Part shown: positions 42,953 to 54,414 of the stretch, one piece after another
How positions within the stretch are numbered: the first letter of the stretch is position 1
Layout: each line of letters begins with the position of its first letter
NCBI GenBank assembly: GCA_021521415.1
Contig: JAIQDT010002854.1
Coordinates: 248,001-312,000, forward strand
Source: Bidens hawaiensis
Lineage: Eukaryota > Streptophyta > Magnoliopsida > Asterales > Asteraceae
Direction of reading: 5' to 3'
DNA: 64,000 bases
Program-made: the position numbers and the translations under genes
The notes under the pieces: generated by a model
Database searches by the model: none
What the model was told of the DNA's origin: nothing
The model's input: the letters and a program-made list of their open reading frames with translations, nothing else

Positions 42953-45633
42953 TTGTTGCGCGAACATCGTTCTTTTGCTAATATCATTTAACTTGTCTTT
43001 GCGCAGTCACCAAGGATTACATCCTTGCCGCTTATGATGAACATGTGGAGGGCGGCTCCGTCGAACTTGGCGTTGGGGAGGTTGGTTTCCCGGATCGCTT
43101 CGATGACATGTTCATCCCAGTGGATCTGGATTTTGACTTTGACGGTGACGCGCCTGGTAAGCCTTCGCAATCCTGCTCATTCCTTTAGAATACCCAAGTT
43201 TATTAACAGTTCTGTCGCTTGTTTTTGTAGATGCGCTTGAAAACTACGAGCTAGAGCTCGCGGAAGAGGAGGAGGAGGAAGAGGAGGTGCCTCTACTAAA
43301 GCGCAAAGCTAAGGGGAAATCTGGCGCAGGGGCCAGTAAGAAACAGAAGAAAGAGGACACCCCTGTCGCTCATCCCCATGCTCAAACGAAGAGACCTAAG
43401 GAAACCACAAAGGTTTCTTTAAGTTCTCTGCCTGTGAGAGTGGGCAGACCTCCTGTCCACTTGAGGTATGGTGCCGTCGCCTCCTCCGTTCGCGCTGCTG
43501 AAGAGAGAAGCCGCGCCGCGCCTGCAACAGGTATACTTTGCTTATCTTCATCTGACTGAGTTATTATTAAACCGTTGGTTATTTGAATGATTGCAGAGCC
43601 GGCGACGGTAACAGATCAGCCGCAGGCGCCACAAGGTGCTACGGCTGCGCCGGGGACTCCATCGAAGTCCCCTGTTCTACCCTCTGAAAAGGGTAGAATG
43701 AATTTTATGGCGATGTTCGACGCGCGAACAGAGTTGCGCCAAGGTAAGTGTTGCACATTTGTCTTCTGAATTTTTCCTTTTGGACTTAGTCATAAACCAT
43801 TCCTTGTTTATTTGTTCATAGGAGTTGTAGCTGGTACAACAGTTGCTGATGATACTCCTGGCGCAGCTGCCGGCGCCGCTGGTTCTGGTCCTGCTCCTGC
43901 TAGTGCTGAGTCTCCCCTTGTTGGGATAACCAAGGAGCAGGAAACGGTGTTGCGCGCCGAACTGGCGGCGTCGAGACCTCCTTCGCCTCCTCCTGCACGT
44001 AGCCCTCCCCGCGAGGCTGGTTTGGAGCCTTCCAGGTCGCAGCAGAAGAGGCCTGTTGAAGGAGACGAGGAGGACGAGGGGGTTCAAGGTGAAGACTCCT
44101 TAGGAGATCGCGCCAGCCCTGTGATGCCGCAAGTGTTCGCAGCGCAGACCTCTGGTGGGGCTGGCGCTGACTTTCCTGCTTCATCCCCGCAGGTATGTAT
44201 TGATTTGTTGGTCCGCTGCGCGTATCTCCCTATAAGTATGTTTTATGACTTAGAACTTTTCTTACATTTTTGCAGGAAGGTGACCACGTTTACCGCCCGA
44301 GATGGAATATTAATGAAGAAAGTTCCTTTCAATCCATGGGCGTATGCGAGGACTTCTGGGCTCATGCCGTGCCTCCTACTGAAAGGAGGTATCAAGAGGA
44401 GCGTACTCGCGCGGACTTGCTGAACGACCATGTTTTCGCTGGGTCGGCTTTTTTCGCTGCTTCCCAAGAGCTTCGTCGTGATTATATTAAAGTACGCGAC
44501 GCTCTTGTGGAAGCCCAGCGAGAGGCTAAGGTGGCCGCCTGGAACCTGTCTGATGCTCGCGCGCGAGCTGAGAAACTCCAGGCGGAGCTCAGTGAAAACC
44601 GAGCAAGTGCCAACACCGCATACATCAAGCGCGGGCATGAGCTCCAGGCTGCGCGGGAGAAGCAGCAGTTGGCGGAGGCCGAAGTTGCCAAGTACGCGCG
44701 CAGAGTGCGTGTCTTGGAACAGCAGGCCGAGGCGCGTGACCAAGCTATCATCAAGAGTATTACTGAGAAATCATCGTTGGAGAGCGAGGTTGCGCGCCTG
44801 AAAAGGGATTTGGCGGCCGCGCAGGCCGATAGAGATGAGGCCTTGGCCACGGCGGCGTCCAGCCAGGAAGCACTTGGTGCTGCGCAGGCGGAGAAAGAAA
44901 AAATTTTGGCGGCAGCAGCGTCTGACAAGGAGGAACTAAAAAAGGCTAAGGAAACTGTTGAGTTATTAAACTCTCAGGTTCCTGCCCTCGAGACGTCTGT
45001 TGCTGGCCTCGCGCAGGATCGCCAATGGCTGGTGTCACAGGGCATGGCTCGCTGCGCTTTGGCGATGAAATATTCCGCCGAGTTTCAAGCCCTTGTGATG
45101 GACTGCAATGCCGCCGCGCGTTTGGTGGGCCGAGCTGAAGGGTTTACGGATGGGTATGAGTATGGCATGTTGAGGAAGAACCCATCCGAGTACCCTTACA
45201 AGTTCGATGCGGCCTGCGCGGACATGGCCGCGGTGGGGGAAAAATATATGAATACTCCCATCCCCATCCTTATGCAGGTACCTTGATCTTAATGAGTTTT
45301 ACTTTACTAACTTTTCTAAGTGTTTGTACTCATTACTTTTCTAATGATTTACAGATAGCTGCGCTTGCTGACCAGCCCGACCTCGGCGCACTAAAGAAGT
45401 TGCTTGATGATTGCGAGAGGGCTGGTGGCGATGATGGTGGCGCGGGGGATGTTGCCCCTGCCAGCGGCTCTGGCGCGGCGAAAGAATCTGCTCGTGACAC
45501 CGTTGTGATCGAAGACTCCAATGAGGAGGAAGAACTTGACTATGGTCAGTTCGGAGATGAAGAGCAGACCGCGCCAGATGCTGCGCGAGATGATGAGGAT
45601 GATGAAGCGGCTGACGTCGACGTGGAGACTTGA
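42074..45633 (+). CDS. Antisense seven-exon gene of the Gypsy element, ~1025 aa, gypsy-type transposase domain
   Basis: Exons 42074-42902, 43007-43156, 43231-43530, 43597-43743, 43822-44192, 44276-45277 and 45355-45633 total 3078 nt, open throughout. All six introns are GT-AG with U-rich acceptors. Residues ~70-190 (LIASQGFPTLFGCMLPRSGQ through FVGALLKFYGIHISQVHPFG to FQYFYKAK) match the plant 'putative gypsy-type transposase' domain. Exon 3 has an acidic run and a basic KRKAKGK/KKQKK nuclear-localisation-like segment. Exons 4-5 are Pro/Ala-rich and low-complexity. Exon 6 (600-933) has a long Ala/Glu/Arg coiled coil and the GRAEGFTDGYEYG segment. The C-terminus is very acidic. It points against gag-pol, tail to tail. 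Function unknown; the 'transposase' name is historical and no DDE triad is visible. Confidence 0.85.
42909..42951 (+). repeat. Poly(T) tract in intron 1 of the antisense gene
   Basis: About 40 T residues lie shortly after the GTAAGTG donor. The Phe- or Lys-homopolymer frames across it are not coding. Confidence 0.9.
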
Positions 45634-46452
45634 GAAGCCCTTCATCAAATTTTGTATATTTATCTTTTATACTTATAGTTTGTAACTCATCATACTTGTA
45701 AATTTCGATCCAATGAAATGAAACTTGTTATCTCCTTTTCGTATCTTGCGCATTTCCATTCATCTCTTCATGTTTGGTTGTATAGATATAAGATATGCTT
45801 GAACGTTAAAATAAGAACAAGGTTGTAAGGAAATTATTCACTTAACCTCTGTTCTATTTTGTTTGTGGCTCTCGCAGTATCTTGCTCATGCTGACATGCA
45901 CGCTAATTTTTCTTTATTTCTTTTTCGCGCGTTGGTGTCACGCGGTATGGAAGTATGAGTTTAGCCATTACATGTCAGCTTGTGTTACTCAGATATCCAC
46001 TATGGTTCCGCGCGCGGCCTCGACCTGAAACCTTAACATGATATGGCATGTACTTTGCCTTAGTTTTGTTTAAGGATTTTTATGATCAGGCTGCGCGGGG
46101 TGTAAGATGGATGTATGTGAGTGTTTTGAGCTAAGGCTCTTTGTTTTGGGCTAAGGCCCTGACGATTTTAGAGTTAAGACTCATTAACGTGTTTGAGCTA
46201 AGGCTCGTAATTTTGGGCTAAGGCCCTGACGTTTTAGAGTTAAGACTCGTTAACGCGTTTGAGCTAAGGCTCGCGCATGTATGTTTTACTTCGCTTTATT
46301 TTGTTTTGAAGTCAATATAATATTGTCATATTGTTCCAATTTAATAAAGGAAGTGTGAAACATGTATGCAAAGGTAATAGAACCAATATTGAAAGATAGC
46401 GCGAATCAGCATTCATGATGGCTTAAAAGCCTTGATTACAAATTTGAACTTT
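45634..46452. other. Convergent 3' region between antisense gene and pol
   Basis: 819 bp shared by both transcription units as 3' UTR. AT-rich stretches (about 45655-45740, with AATGAAATGAAA) suit poly(A) signals for the plus-strand gene. It contains the tandem hairpin repeat at 46125-46276. No further coding sequence. Confidence 0.6.
46125..46276 (+). repeat. Tandem repeat (66-67 bp) of three related hairpins
   Basis: Units begin TTTGAGCTAAGGCTC at 46125, 46192 and 46258 (last one partial). Each full unit has GAGC-TAAG-GCTC, GGGC-TAAG-GCCC and GAGT-TAAG-ACTC in order. The four-base stems differ but stay self-complementary around the constant TAAG. Confidence 0.85.
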
Positions 46453-49400
46453 TTACATGAAGCATTTTCTAAGTTGTGCCGCGTTCCACGCGCGCGGTAT
46501 CTTTTTTCCGTTCAAATCTTTTAAAGCGTACGCGCCTTTCCCCAGATCTTCTGAAATTTGATAAGGTCCCTCCCAATTGGGGGACATTTTTCCTGGGGGT
46601 ATTGCGCGACTAGCTTCATTGTTTCGAAGGACAAAATCATTTTTCTTGAAGTGGCACTCTTTAACGCGCTGATTATAATATTTTTCCAGCTTTTTCTTGT
46701 ATCTGGCCTCAGTAATGATAGCCGCTTCTCTGCGCCCTTCAAGCAAGTTAAGGTCCAATCTTCTTTCGCGGTCGTTATCAGTTTTGCTCATCATGAGTAC
46801 CCTATGGGATGGGCATCCAATTTCCGCTGGGATCATAGCCTCTGTCCCATAGGTTAGGCTGAACGGGGATTCGCCATTGCTAGTTTTGCTTAATGTCCTG
46901 TGCGCCCACAAGACATTAGGTAACTCTTCGACCCAAGAATGGGATTCTCCCTCCAATCTTTTCTTCAGCCCATTTAGTAAACTTTGATTCGCGCGCTCCA
47001 CTTGGCCATTCCCTTGAGGATGGTAAACGGACGTGAAGATTTGGTTGATGTGCAATTCTTTGAGCCAGCTTGACATCTTCCTGTCAGTGAATTGTTTGCC
47101 ATTGTCGCTCACAATTTCCATAGGAAGGCCAAAACGGCAAATGATGTGGCTCCAGATAAATTGCTTCATCGCCTCAGCTGTGATTTTTGCTAGTGGCTTG
47201 GCTTCAACCCATTTTGTGAAATAGTCTATCGCCACTACCAAAAATTTCACTCGCCCTTGCGCTTGCGGCAGGGGCCCCACAATATCAATGGCCCATTTGT
47301 GGAAAGGCCATGCGGAGGTGACTGGAATCAAGTTGTTCTTTGGACGCATGGTGTTTGGCGCGTGGCTCTGACATGCCTTGCATTTTTGGATTTCTTTTAG
47401 CGCATCCAAGTACATGCCTGGCCAATAGTAGCCTGAGCTCATCGCCTTGGCAACCACCATGCGCGGACCAGCGTGAATTCCACAGATTCCTTCATGAATC
47501 TCCCTAATCACATAGCTTGCTTCTTCCGCATCCAGGCATTTCATGAGCGGTCCAAGATAAGAGCGCCGATACACTGTACCATCAAGTAGTTCATAGTTCT
47601 GCGCCTTGTGTCTTATCTTTCTCGCCTGTGCGCGATCATCCGGTAACTTCCCCTCTTTCAGGAATTCCATTATTGGAGTTATCCAGGATGAAGGAGTTGT
47701 ATGAATTACCAGGACCGATTGCGTTTGCACTGACGGGCTGCTCATTATTTCCACCCTGACATCTTTGCCAAAGTGATCAAAATTAGTTGACGCCATTTTA
47801 CTCAACGCGTCTGCGGACTTGTTTTCGCTTCGCGAGATGTGTATGATTCTGAAGAAGTCAAACTGCTCAACGAGCTTTTTTGCCTGCTCTAGATACAGAG
47901 GCATTGTGTTCTCCTTGGCGTCATATAGGCCGTTGACCTGAGCAGCTACCAAGTAAGAATCAACATGCGCCTCTAGTCTTTTAACCCCAAACTTGCGCGC
48001 GATGCGCAGACCAGCCAGCAGGGCTTCATACTCAGCCTCATTGTTGGTACTCTTGAAGTCCAACCTGATAGCATAAGTATATTCATGATTATCAGGGTCC
48101 ACCAGTTTGAGACCTGCGCCAGACCCTTCGCTGTTGGAGGCTCCATCAGTGAATAGCCTCCAAACATCTTCTTCATCATTTGGTCGCGGAGGGTCTACCT
48201 CGCGCTGAGCCTCTTCAATCTTTCCCTCTGGGATTTCCGTGATGAAATCCGCCAAAACTTGACCCTTTATTGCTGGACGGGGCTTATAAGTGATCGTGTG
48301 TTCACCTAATTCCAGCGCCCACTTTGTCAGCCTTCCGGAGAGCGCGGGACGTCGCAAGACTTGCTGGATGTTGTAACCAGTCAGTACTTCAATAGGATGA
48401 CCATTGAAGTATCTATGGAGCTTGCGCGACGCGTGTGTTAGCGACAAAACTAACTTTTCCATGATGGAATAGCGCGTCTCAGGGTCTGTGAGCACCCGAC
48501 TCACATAGTATATCGGCGTTTGTATCCCCTTGCGATCCACCAATAATACTGCGCCGATCGCGCGGTCTCCAGCTGACAGGTACAATGTAAGGGTCTCGCC
48601 AGGAAGTGGAGCTGTGAGCGCTGGCAATTTAATGAGACATTCTTTTATCTCAGTGAAAGCTTGCTCAGCCTCAGGCGTCTACTTGAATTGGCTCTTCTTC
48701 AAACAGTTCCTCAAGGTGTTAACGAATGGAGTAGATTTGCTGGCGTGGTTAGCTAGGAACCTGTTGATTGACACCAATCTACCATTCAGCTTCTGAACCT
48801 CTTTCATGGTGGCTGGTGAAGGCATGTCAAGGATGGCTTCCACCTTCTCAGGATTCACCATGAAACCATCCTTAGTGACCATTACACCAAGAAATTTTCC
48901 CTCTTCCGCGCCGAAAGTACATTTGCTCGGGTTGAGCTTCATGTTAACTTCCGTTAGGCGCTGAAGAGTTTCCTCGATGTCGTTGAGCATTTGTCTCTCC
49001 TCCCTGCTCTTGATCACCAAATCATCAACGTAGACTTCTAGATTCCTTCCGATTTGTTCATTGAAAACAGAATCCATAAGTCTCTGATAGGTGGCGCCCG
49101 CATTCTTTAAACCAAAGGGCATTTTTGTGTAACAAAAAACACCCTTGTCAGTTCTGAAGGCCGTCTTGTCTTCATCCTGTGGTGCCATTTGAATCTGGTG
49201 ATAGCCTTTGTAGGCATCCAAGAAACATTTGAGTTTGAATGGCGCCACGGAGTCCACCTTTGCGTCGATGTTTGGTAGTGGGTAACAGTCTTTCGGACAT
49301 GCTTTGTTGAGGTCCTTGAAGTCAATACACATCCTCCATGACCCGTTGCTTTTCTTTACCATCACAGGATTGGCTACCCACGTCTGGTATCGGATCGGGC

Positions 49401-51909
49401 GGATAATGTTTGCGCGCAACAGGTCCTCAACTTGCTCATTCATGGCCTTCGCCTTTTCATCCCCCATGATTCTCTTCTTCTGAGCAATTGGCTCCACCGA
49501 CTTGAACGTGTTAAGAGAGTGTTGCGCCAATTCTCGCGGGACCCCAGTCATATCGGAGTGTTGCCACGCGAAGACCGACATGTATTTTGTGAGCAACCTT
49601 TTCACTCTCAATCTCGTGTCGTCTGAAATGGTAGCGCCAATTGTGACCGTTTGGTCGGGGAATTTTGGGTTTAAAATCCACTTCTCTGGCGCATTGTCCG
49701 CCGTTGGAAGTTTCATTCTCCCTTCCCGCGGCGTGGTTGTCACTGCGCACAAATGATCGCGGTAAACAAATGCTACGCCTGTTGGTGTAGGGATCCCCAA
49801 TGCGCCGTGCGCTGGCGATGGTACAGCATTAAATTGGGCAATTGTTCCCCTACCCAGGATCATATTGTGGCATGACGTGGTGGGCAAGACCAAGAAGTTG
49901 ACAACTTCGGCTCGCTTGTGCTCATCATCCCCCATAGTTAGTTCAAACTGAATCTGGCCTAGGGGATGTATGATTTCATTTGAGACACCACAGATTGGTG
50001 CGTTCACAATTTCGAGCCGAGCTTGGTCTGCCGGGTCTAACTTTCTGAAACACTGCTCATACATAATGTCAGATTCGCTTCCAGTGTCCACCAGGACCTT
50101 TGACACTTCGTAATGAGCAATGTGTGTGGTAATGACGAGAGGACTGCTTATTGAAGGGCCTCCCCTGATTCTTGGGAAGATGACTTGCTGCTCGCGCCAA
50201 TCTCCGTGAATTTGCGCGCTTCTCTTTCTTGACGTCTGCCCTTGTCGTCCCCCCTCAGCCACACAGATTCTTTTGTACTTCTTGCTGGCAGAGGCTCCCT
50301 CCGGTTGCTCATCTTCTATTCTTTGGTTTTTCACCAAGTGAGCCAGCCTGCCAGACTTTACATCCTTCTCGATCGCATCCTTTAAATGATGGCATGCGTC
50401 GGTGTTGTGGCCCGGGGACCTGTGAAATTCACAATATTTACCACTGTTTTGCGGCCCCTTGTAGTGTAGTTGCTTGGGAGGCTTGAATTGGACATTCTCA
50501 GTACTTAACACCTGTGAAGGTGTTTTAGTGAGGGGAGTCCATATTCTTGGCAGAGGTCTGCTAGGATCTCTGCCGCCCTCCCTCTTGTCACCCTCCCCGT
50601 GTTTACGAGCATCCTTTTGGGGCTGGGGTGAGCTTGGTTGCGCTTGTTTTTCCGCGGAAGAAAAACTTGTTGGCTGCAACCTGGACCATACAGAGTTCTG
50701 TTTGGCCCTCTTCTCTTTGCTGCGCGGTGATTCAGCCTGATGCGCTCTTTCTCTTGCCCTATCTTGGGCAATCTGTTTCTCATTTCTCGCGAAAACTCGC
50801 GATGCCTCCATTAACTTGGCCCACGTGGTGGGCATACCATCTTTGCTTACGAGAGCTCGTCGTAACTGATCACTGCGCGCGCCTTGTATAAAGGCCACGC
50901 GCAGGAGCTGCTCAGTTATGCCCCCGATTGCCAGGGACTCCTGATTGAAACGAGTGATGTAATCTTCAATCGTTTCATCATTCCTGCGGATGCAGTGCAT
51001 GATGTCATCAGGATCGCGCGTGTGCCTGCGCTGCTGTACGAAGTGGGCCTGGAACTTTTCTAATAGTTCCTCGAACCCATCAATTTGCCCTGTCGGCAAG
51101 CTCTCGAACCATACTCGCGCTGCGCCCGTGAGGCAGCGGGCAAACATATGACACCATGTTGGCATCGTCCAGCTCTCTAGGTTTCCCGTGTTATAGAAAC
51201 CTTGCAAAAAGTCATCTGGATCTGTCGTGCCATCATATTTCCCCAGACCACTTGGCATCTTGGTCTTATGCTGGATGGGAGCCTGCGCGATGCGCGCAGT
51301 AAACTTTGAGTGTTTTACCAGGATGGCTGGTCTGTAGGGTGTGGTTACGTCCACTTGCCCTCTGACCGGTGGGCTGTATGGCATGTGCAGATCCGGATCT
51401 GCTCTGGCTCCTGGCGCCATGTTCACAGGCGCGCGGAGCTGCGAGCCTCCTGCATGAGTATCCCTTGTCTTTCTCATGCTATGCACCTCTTCATCACTGA
51501 ACTCTGTGTGTGCAGTGTGAACAGAATGCCCTTCTTCCGGCGCGCGCGGCCTTTTTGTGGGCTGCTTCTCCATCGCTTGCCTTTGTGTTTGGTCGGCTAG
51601 CTTCTTCTGTTTGATCATTTCAGTGTACTTTTCCATCAGACGCCGTTGCTCATTTATGAGCCATTCATTCGGATCGTCTGCTTCATCTTCTGGACCCATT
51701 GGTCCCTTCAACTTCGCGCCGGCCATATTTTGTAACGTGCGATCGTCTGGAGGAGTTTCAGTCTGGCCGTGAGGGGTTGTGACGAAGGGACGGTTGCTGG
51801 TGGTACGCGTAGAATCACGCGGAACCCTCAGAACCTGCTGTCCGTCGTTAACACCCTCACGTTCAATATCCTCCAGAGCTTGATCAACGTTACGAACTCC
51901 AGAAACCAT
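46453..51909 (-). pseudogene. Gypsy Gag-Pol, one frame with a single in-frame TAG
   Basis: The start MVSGVRNVDQ at 51909 is the first ATG after the PBS. Residue numbers run from there. The Gag core is about 215-375; CX2HX6HX4C-like CEFHRSPGHNTDAC is at 493; protease LVDTGSESDI near 608; RT from WRMCIDFKDLNKACP (858) to YVDD (960-963). Codon 1077 is TAG (48679-48681), between RT and RNase H, with the same frame continuing to 46453. After it come a degenerate RNase H (LYLSAGDRAIGAVL), a second archaeal-type RNase H (LFTDGASNSEGSGAG and NNEAEYEALLAGL, ~1255), the HHCC integrase zinc site, and D1542, D1602 and E1638 (D-35-E). Otherwise intact. Readthrough, or supply of Pol by another copy, would be needed for movement. 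Confidence 0.9.
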
Positions 51910-51954
51910 GGTGATTGAATTTTTTAGATCTGGATGAGATCTGATTGCCGTTTG

Positions 51955-51972
51955 TCCCACGGATGGCGCCAA
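51955..51972 (-). other. Gypsy primer binding site
   Basis: On the minus strand TTGGCGCCATCCGTGGGA directly follows the 5' LTR. TGGCGCC matches the 3' end complement of the tRNAs used by Tat/Athila-type elements (Asp or Arg; not resolved here). Confidence 0.75.
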
Positions 51973-52967
51973 TGAAGAAACGTGGATCTACTCACTGGTA
52001 GCAGATCTACTTTCCTCGGGTGTGATTAAACTATTTCACCGATGGTTCTTCTGGATCCGAGTTCTTCCACCTACAAAATGAACAGCGCCGTTACTTACCC
52101 CTCAGAAAGGGACAGAGGGGTCCTCTTTGGGGTAACCCTCCGGCGTGAGAATCAGTATCTTTTGGAGAAGATAATAATGTTGTATGTAAGTGAATCTCAA
52201 GAGTATTGCTGAATCGCTGAATACTCTTGATTTGTGTGACTGTGTGTTTTTCTGTAACTGACTGTGAGTGAATATAATTCAATATGATTGAATGTGATAT
52301 CACTGCTTGTAACTGTCAATGATTGAGTGTGAATGAATGTGTCATCAAAGTGGAGTTGATGCTGTATTTATAGTGCTAGGGTTTCCACTGGTTGGGCTCA
52401 GCCTCGTTGGCCTCCTCCAACCGCACTGCGCCATGTGTCCTCTGGGACACCTGGCGCTTTCTCGTTGGTTGTAATCATGTGGTAGCACATGTGTCATGCT
52501 GAGTTGTCGACCTTTCATTTGGCAGCTGTCAACATCAGCATATTCTTACTCCTTAAAAAGATGCCTTCTAGAAGATTGTCTGACGTGCACAATCAAGGTT
52601 GCCCTAACCCTGATTTGGATAAGGACGAGGTTGATTATGTGCACGTGTGATATGCGCCCATCCTGAGGATGCGCGAAGTCTTCTTTTTATTCTCACGCGC
52701 AGATATTTCATGCGCAGGTGTGATATGCACGAGCGTGTGATATGCGCCGCGCGCTGGTGCGCCACGCGCATATGTGACGCGCGAGCATATGTGATGTGCA
52801 AGAGCATGCGATATGCGCCGCGCGCATATGTGATGCGCGAGCATATGATGCCTGAGCATGTTTTGTATGCGCCATGCGCCTGGGTTTTGGCTTTGTGCCT
52901 TCATAATGTCTTTATCTTGCGGGTTGACCCGCCTTGCTTGGTGTTGAGGCGGGTACATACCTCTTCA
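51973..52967 (-). repeat. 5' LTR of the Gypsy element
   Basis: 995 bp with the same ends and content as the LTR at 40501, followed by GATAC. It adjoins the primer binding site at 51972, so it drives gag-pol. Confidence 0.96.
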
Positions 52968-53438
52968 GATACATTTATAAAAAGGTTGTAAATAATTTAC
53001 AAAATTTGATAATTTTATACACAGGTTATCCATAGTAAAAAACACAAAACTGTTTTGAAATATGCATAGCACAAAGTTGTCTAATAGTAAGCCTTTGCAT
53101 GATTGGGATTTGGGACTCGGCCCATTTATACTTTCCTGTTAGTATTTTATAACACTAACAACTATAATTTAATTATGTCATCAATGTATTTGTGTACATA
53201 CATGTATAATATAACATATTTAAAAGAAAATTTTATTAAGTAAATTATACGGTCCGGTCCGGTTTTATACGGTTGGTTTTCGGCATAAACCGTAAACCAA
53301 ACCGTACGTTACTGTTTGAAAACTTTGAAACCGACCAACCAAAAGTTAGGATTAAAAACCAACCATGAAACCAAACCGATGACCGGTTTGGACGGTTTCA
53401 CGGTTTCGAACCGAACCGTGAACACCCCTAATTAAGAT

Positions 53439-53849
53439 CCACTTCATTAGTTTTTTACTATGGTTGTGGAGCTTCGGAATTAACCGGCTCAATTGTTGAA
53501 ACTATGTGACGTTTACTCTCTCGTCAATCATCCTTTCTATTGCTGTAGAATAAATAGTTTTCATCTTTACCATGATATACCTAATAAAAAAGAAACAATA
53601 TGATTGGGTTAAACTATAATTTCACCGTACAATACCAATGTCTTTCTTCCCCAATTTCATCATTATGAATCGTAATTTTAGAATTATTTAACAATATTCA
53701 CTGGTAGTGGAGTAGCACAACGATCGGCTTGGCTCGGCTCGAGATGGACGATGGCAGCTGGTGGTTCACGGCTTCAGAAAAGTGAAATGTTGGGGTTCTC
53801 TTACACCTTACAAGTTTGGGTTTTCATTAAAAAAAGCCTTTTATAAAAA
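53439..53849. other. Non-coding flank
   Basis: No gene. Ends at the target site TTATAAAAA of the foldback element. Confidence 0.45.
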
Positions 53850-54383
53850 GGAAAATTTGATTTTAATAATCCCAACTTTCTGTTATTGGCCGATAATAAT
53901 CCCAACTTAGTTTATTCCCACTAGTGGTCTCAAATTTAAAAAAGTTGTCTCTCAATGGTCCCTCGTTAAAAAAAACCCTAACAGCGTTAAGTTTTTTCCG
54001 AATTTCAAACTGATTTTTTAGGGTTTTTGATCGGAAGAAGGATACGAGTCGATTGATGTAAAAATTAGCTCGAAAAGATACTCCAAACAGCTTAATTTTT
54101 GTTAATTTGAAGTTCAAAAACCCGATTTGAAGCACTAATCAAGCCATTTGAAACATCATTTCGAGCTAAGTTTTATGTTAATCGACTCGTATCCTCCTTT
54201 CGATCAAAAGCCCTAAAAAATCATTTTAAAATTCGGAAAAAAGCTTAACGCCGTTAGGTTTTTTTTTTACGGGGACCATTGAGAGCCAACTTTTTTAAAT
54301 TTGGGACCATTGGTGGGAATAAACTAAGTTGGGATTATTATCGACCAATAACAGAAAGTTGGGATTATTAAATCCAATTTTCC
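53850..54383. mobile_element. MULE-like foldback element, 534 bp, perfect 9-bp duplication
   Basis: The ends GGAAAATTTGATTTTAATAA and (reverse complement) GGAAAATTGGATTTAATAAT are flanked by perfect TTATAAAAA (53841-53849 and 54384-54392). Arms of about 240 bp are inverted copies sharing ATAATCCCAACTTTCTGTTA and GATACGAGTCGATT. The loop is short (about 54105-54135). No coding capacity. Confidence 0.85.
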
Positions 54384-54414
54384 TTATAAAAATTGTGACG
54401 ATTTTATAAAGAAT

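Larger units (their letters stand above)
40501..52967 (-). mobile_element. Ty3/Gypsy (Tat-type) retrotransposon, 12,467 bp, with antisense spliced gene
   Basis: The LTRs are 995 bp each (40501-41495 and 51973-52967), TGAAGA...TCTTCA, and identical in my reading, flanked by GATAC (40496-40500 and 52968-52972). Gag-pol is on the minus strand with a PBS next to the right LTR and a G-rich PPT next to the left LTR. Two RNase H-like domains and an extra ORF between pol and the 3' LTR, in antisense, are features of the Tat (Ogre/Retand-like) lineage. The whole element is GC-richer than its surroundings, with many GCGC motifs. Pol has one in-frame stop. Confidence 0.96.
40317..53430. mobile_element. 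hAT-like element split by the Gypsy insertion
   Basis: The left end TAGAGGTGTTTACTGTCCGG and the reverse complement of the right end TAGGGGTGTTCACGGTTCGG are inverted. They are flanked by GTTAAGAT (40309-40316) and ATTAAGAT (53431-53438), 7 of 8 matching. Its own sequence is 40317-40500 plus 52973-53430, about 640 bp, rich in AACCGT/ACGGTT. It predates the Gypsy element that lies inside it. Confidence 0.72.

Noticed and set aside
42638..42987. Minus-strand frames with long Lys runs and the plus-strand Phe run after 42902
   Set aside because: They arise from the poly(T) tract in intron 1 of the antisense gene; the GTAAGTG donor at 42903 ends the exon before it.
44243..44928. Minus-strand Ala/Ser/Arg-rich frames opposite exon 6 of the antisense gene
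   Set aside because: GC-rich shadow frames of the real coiled-coil exon; no domain, no start context.
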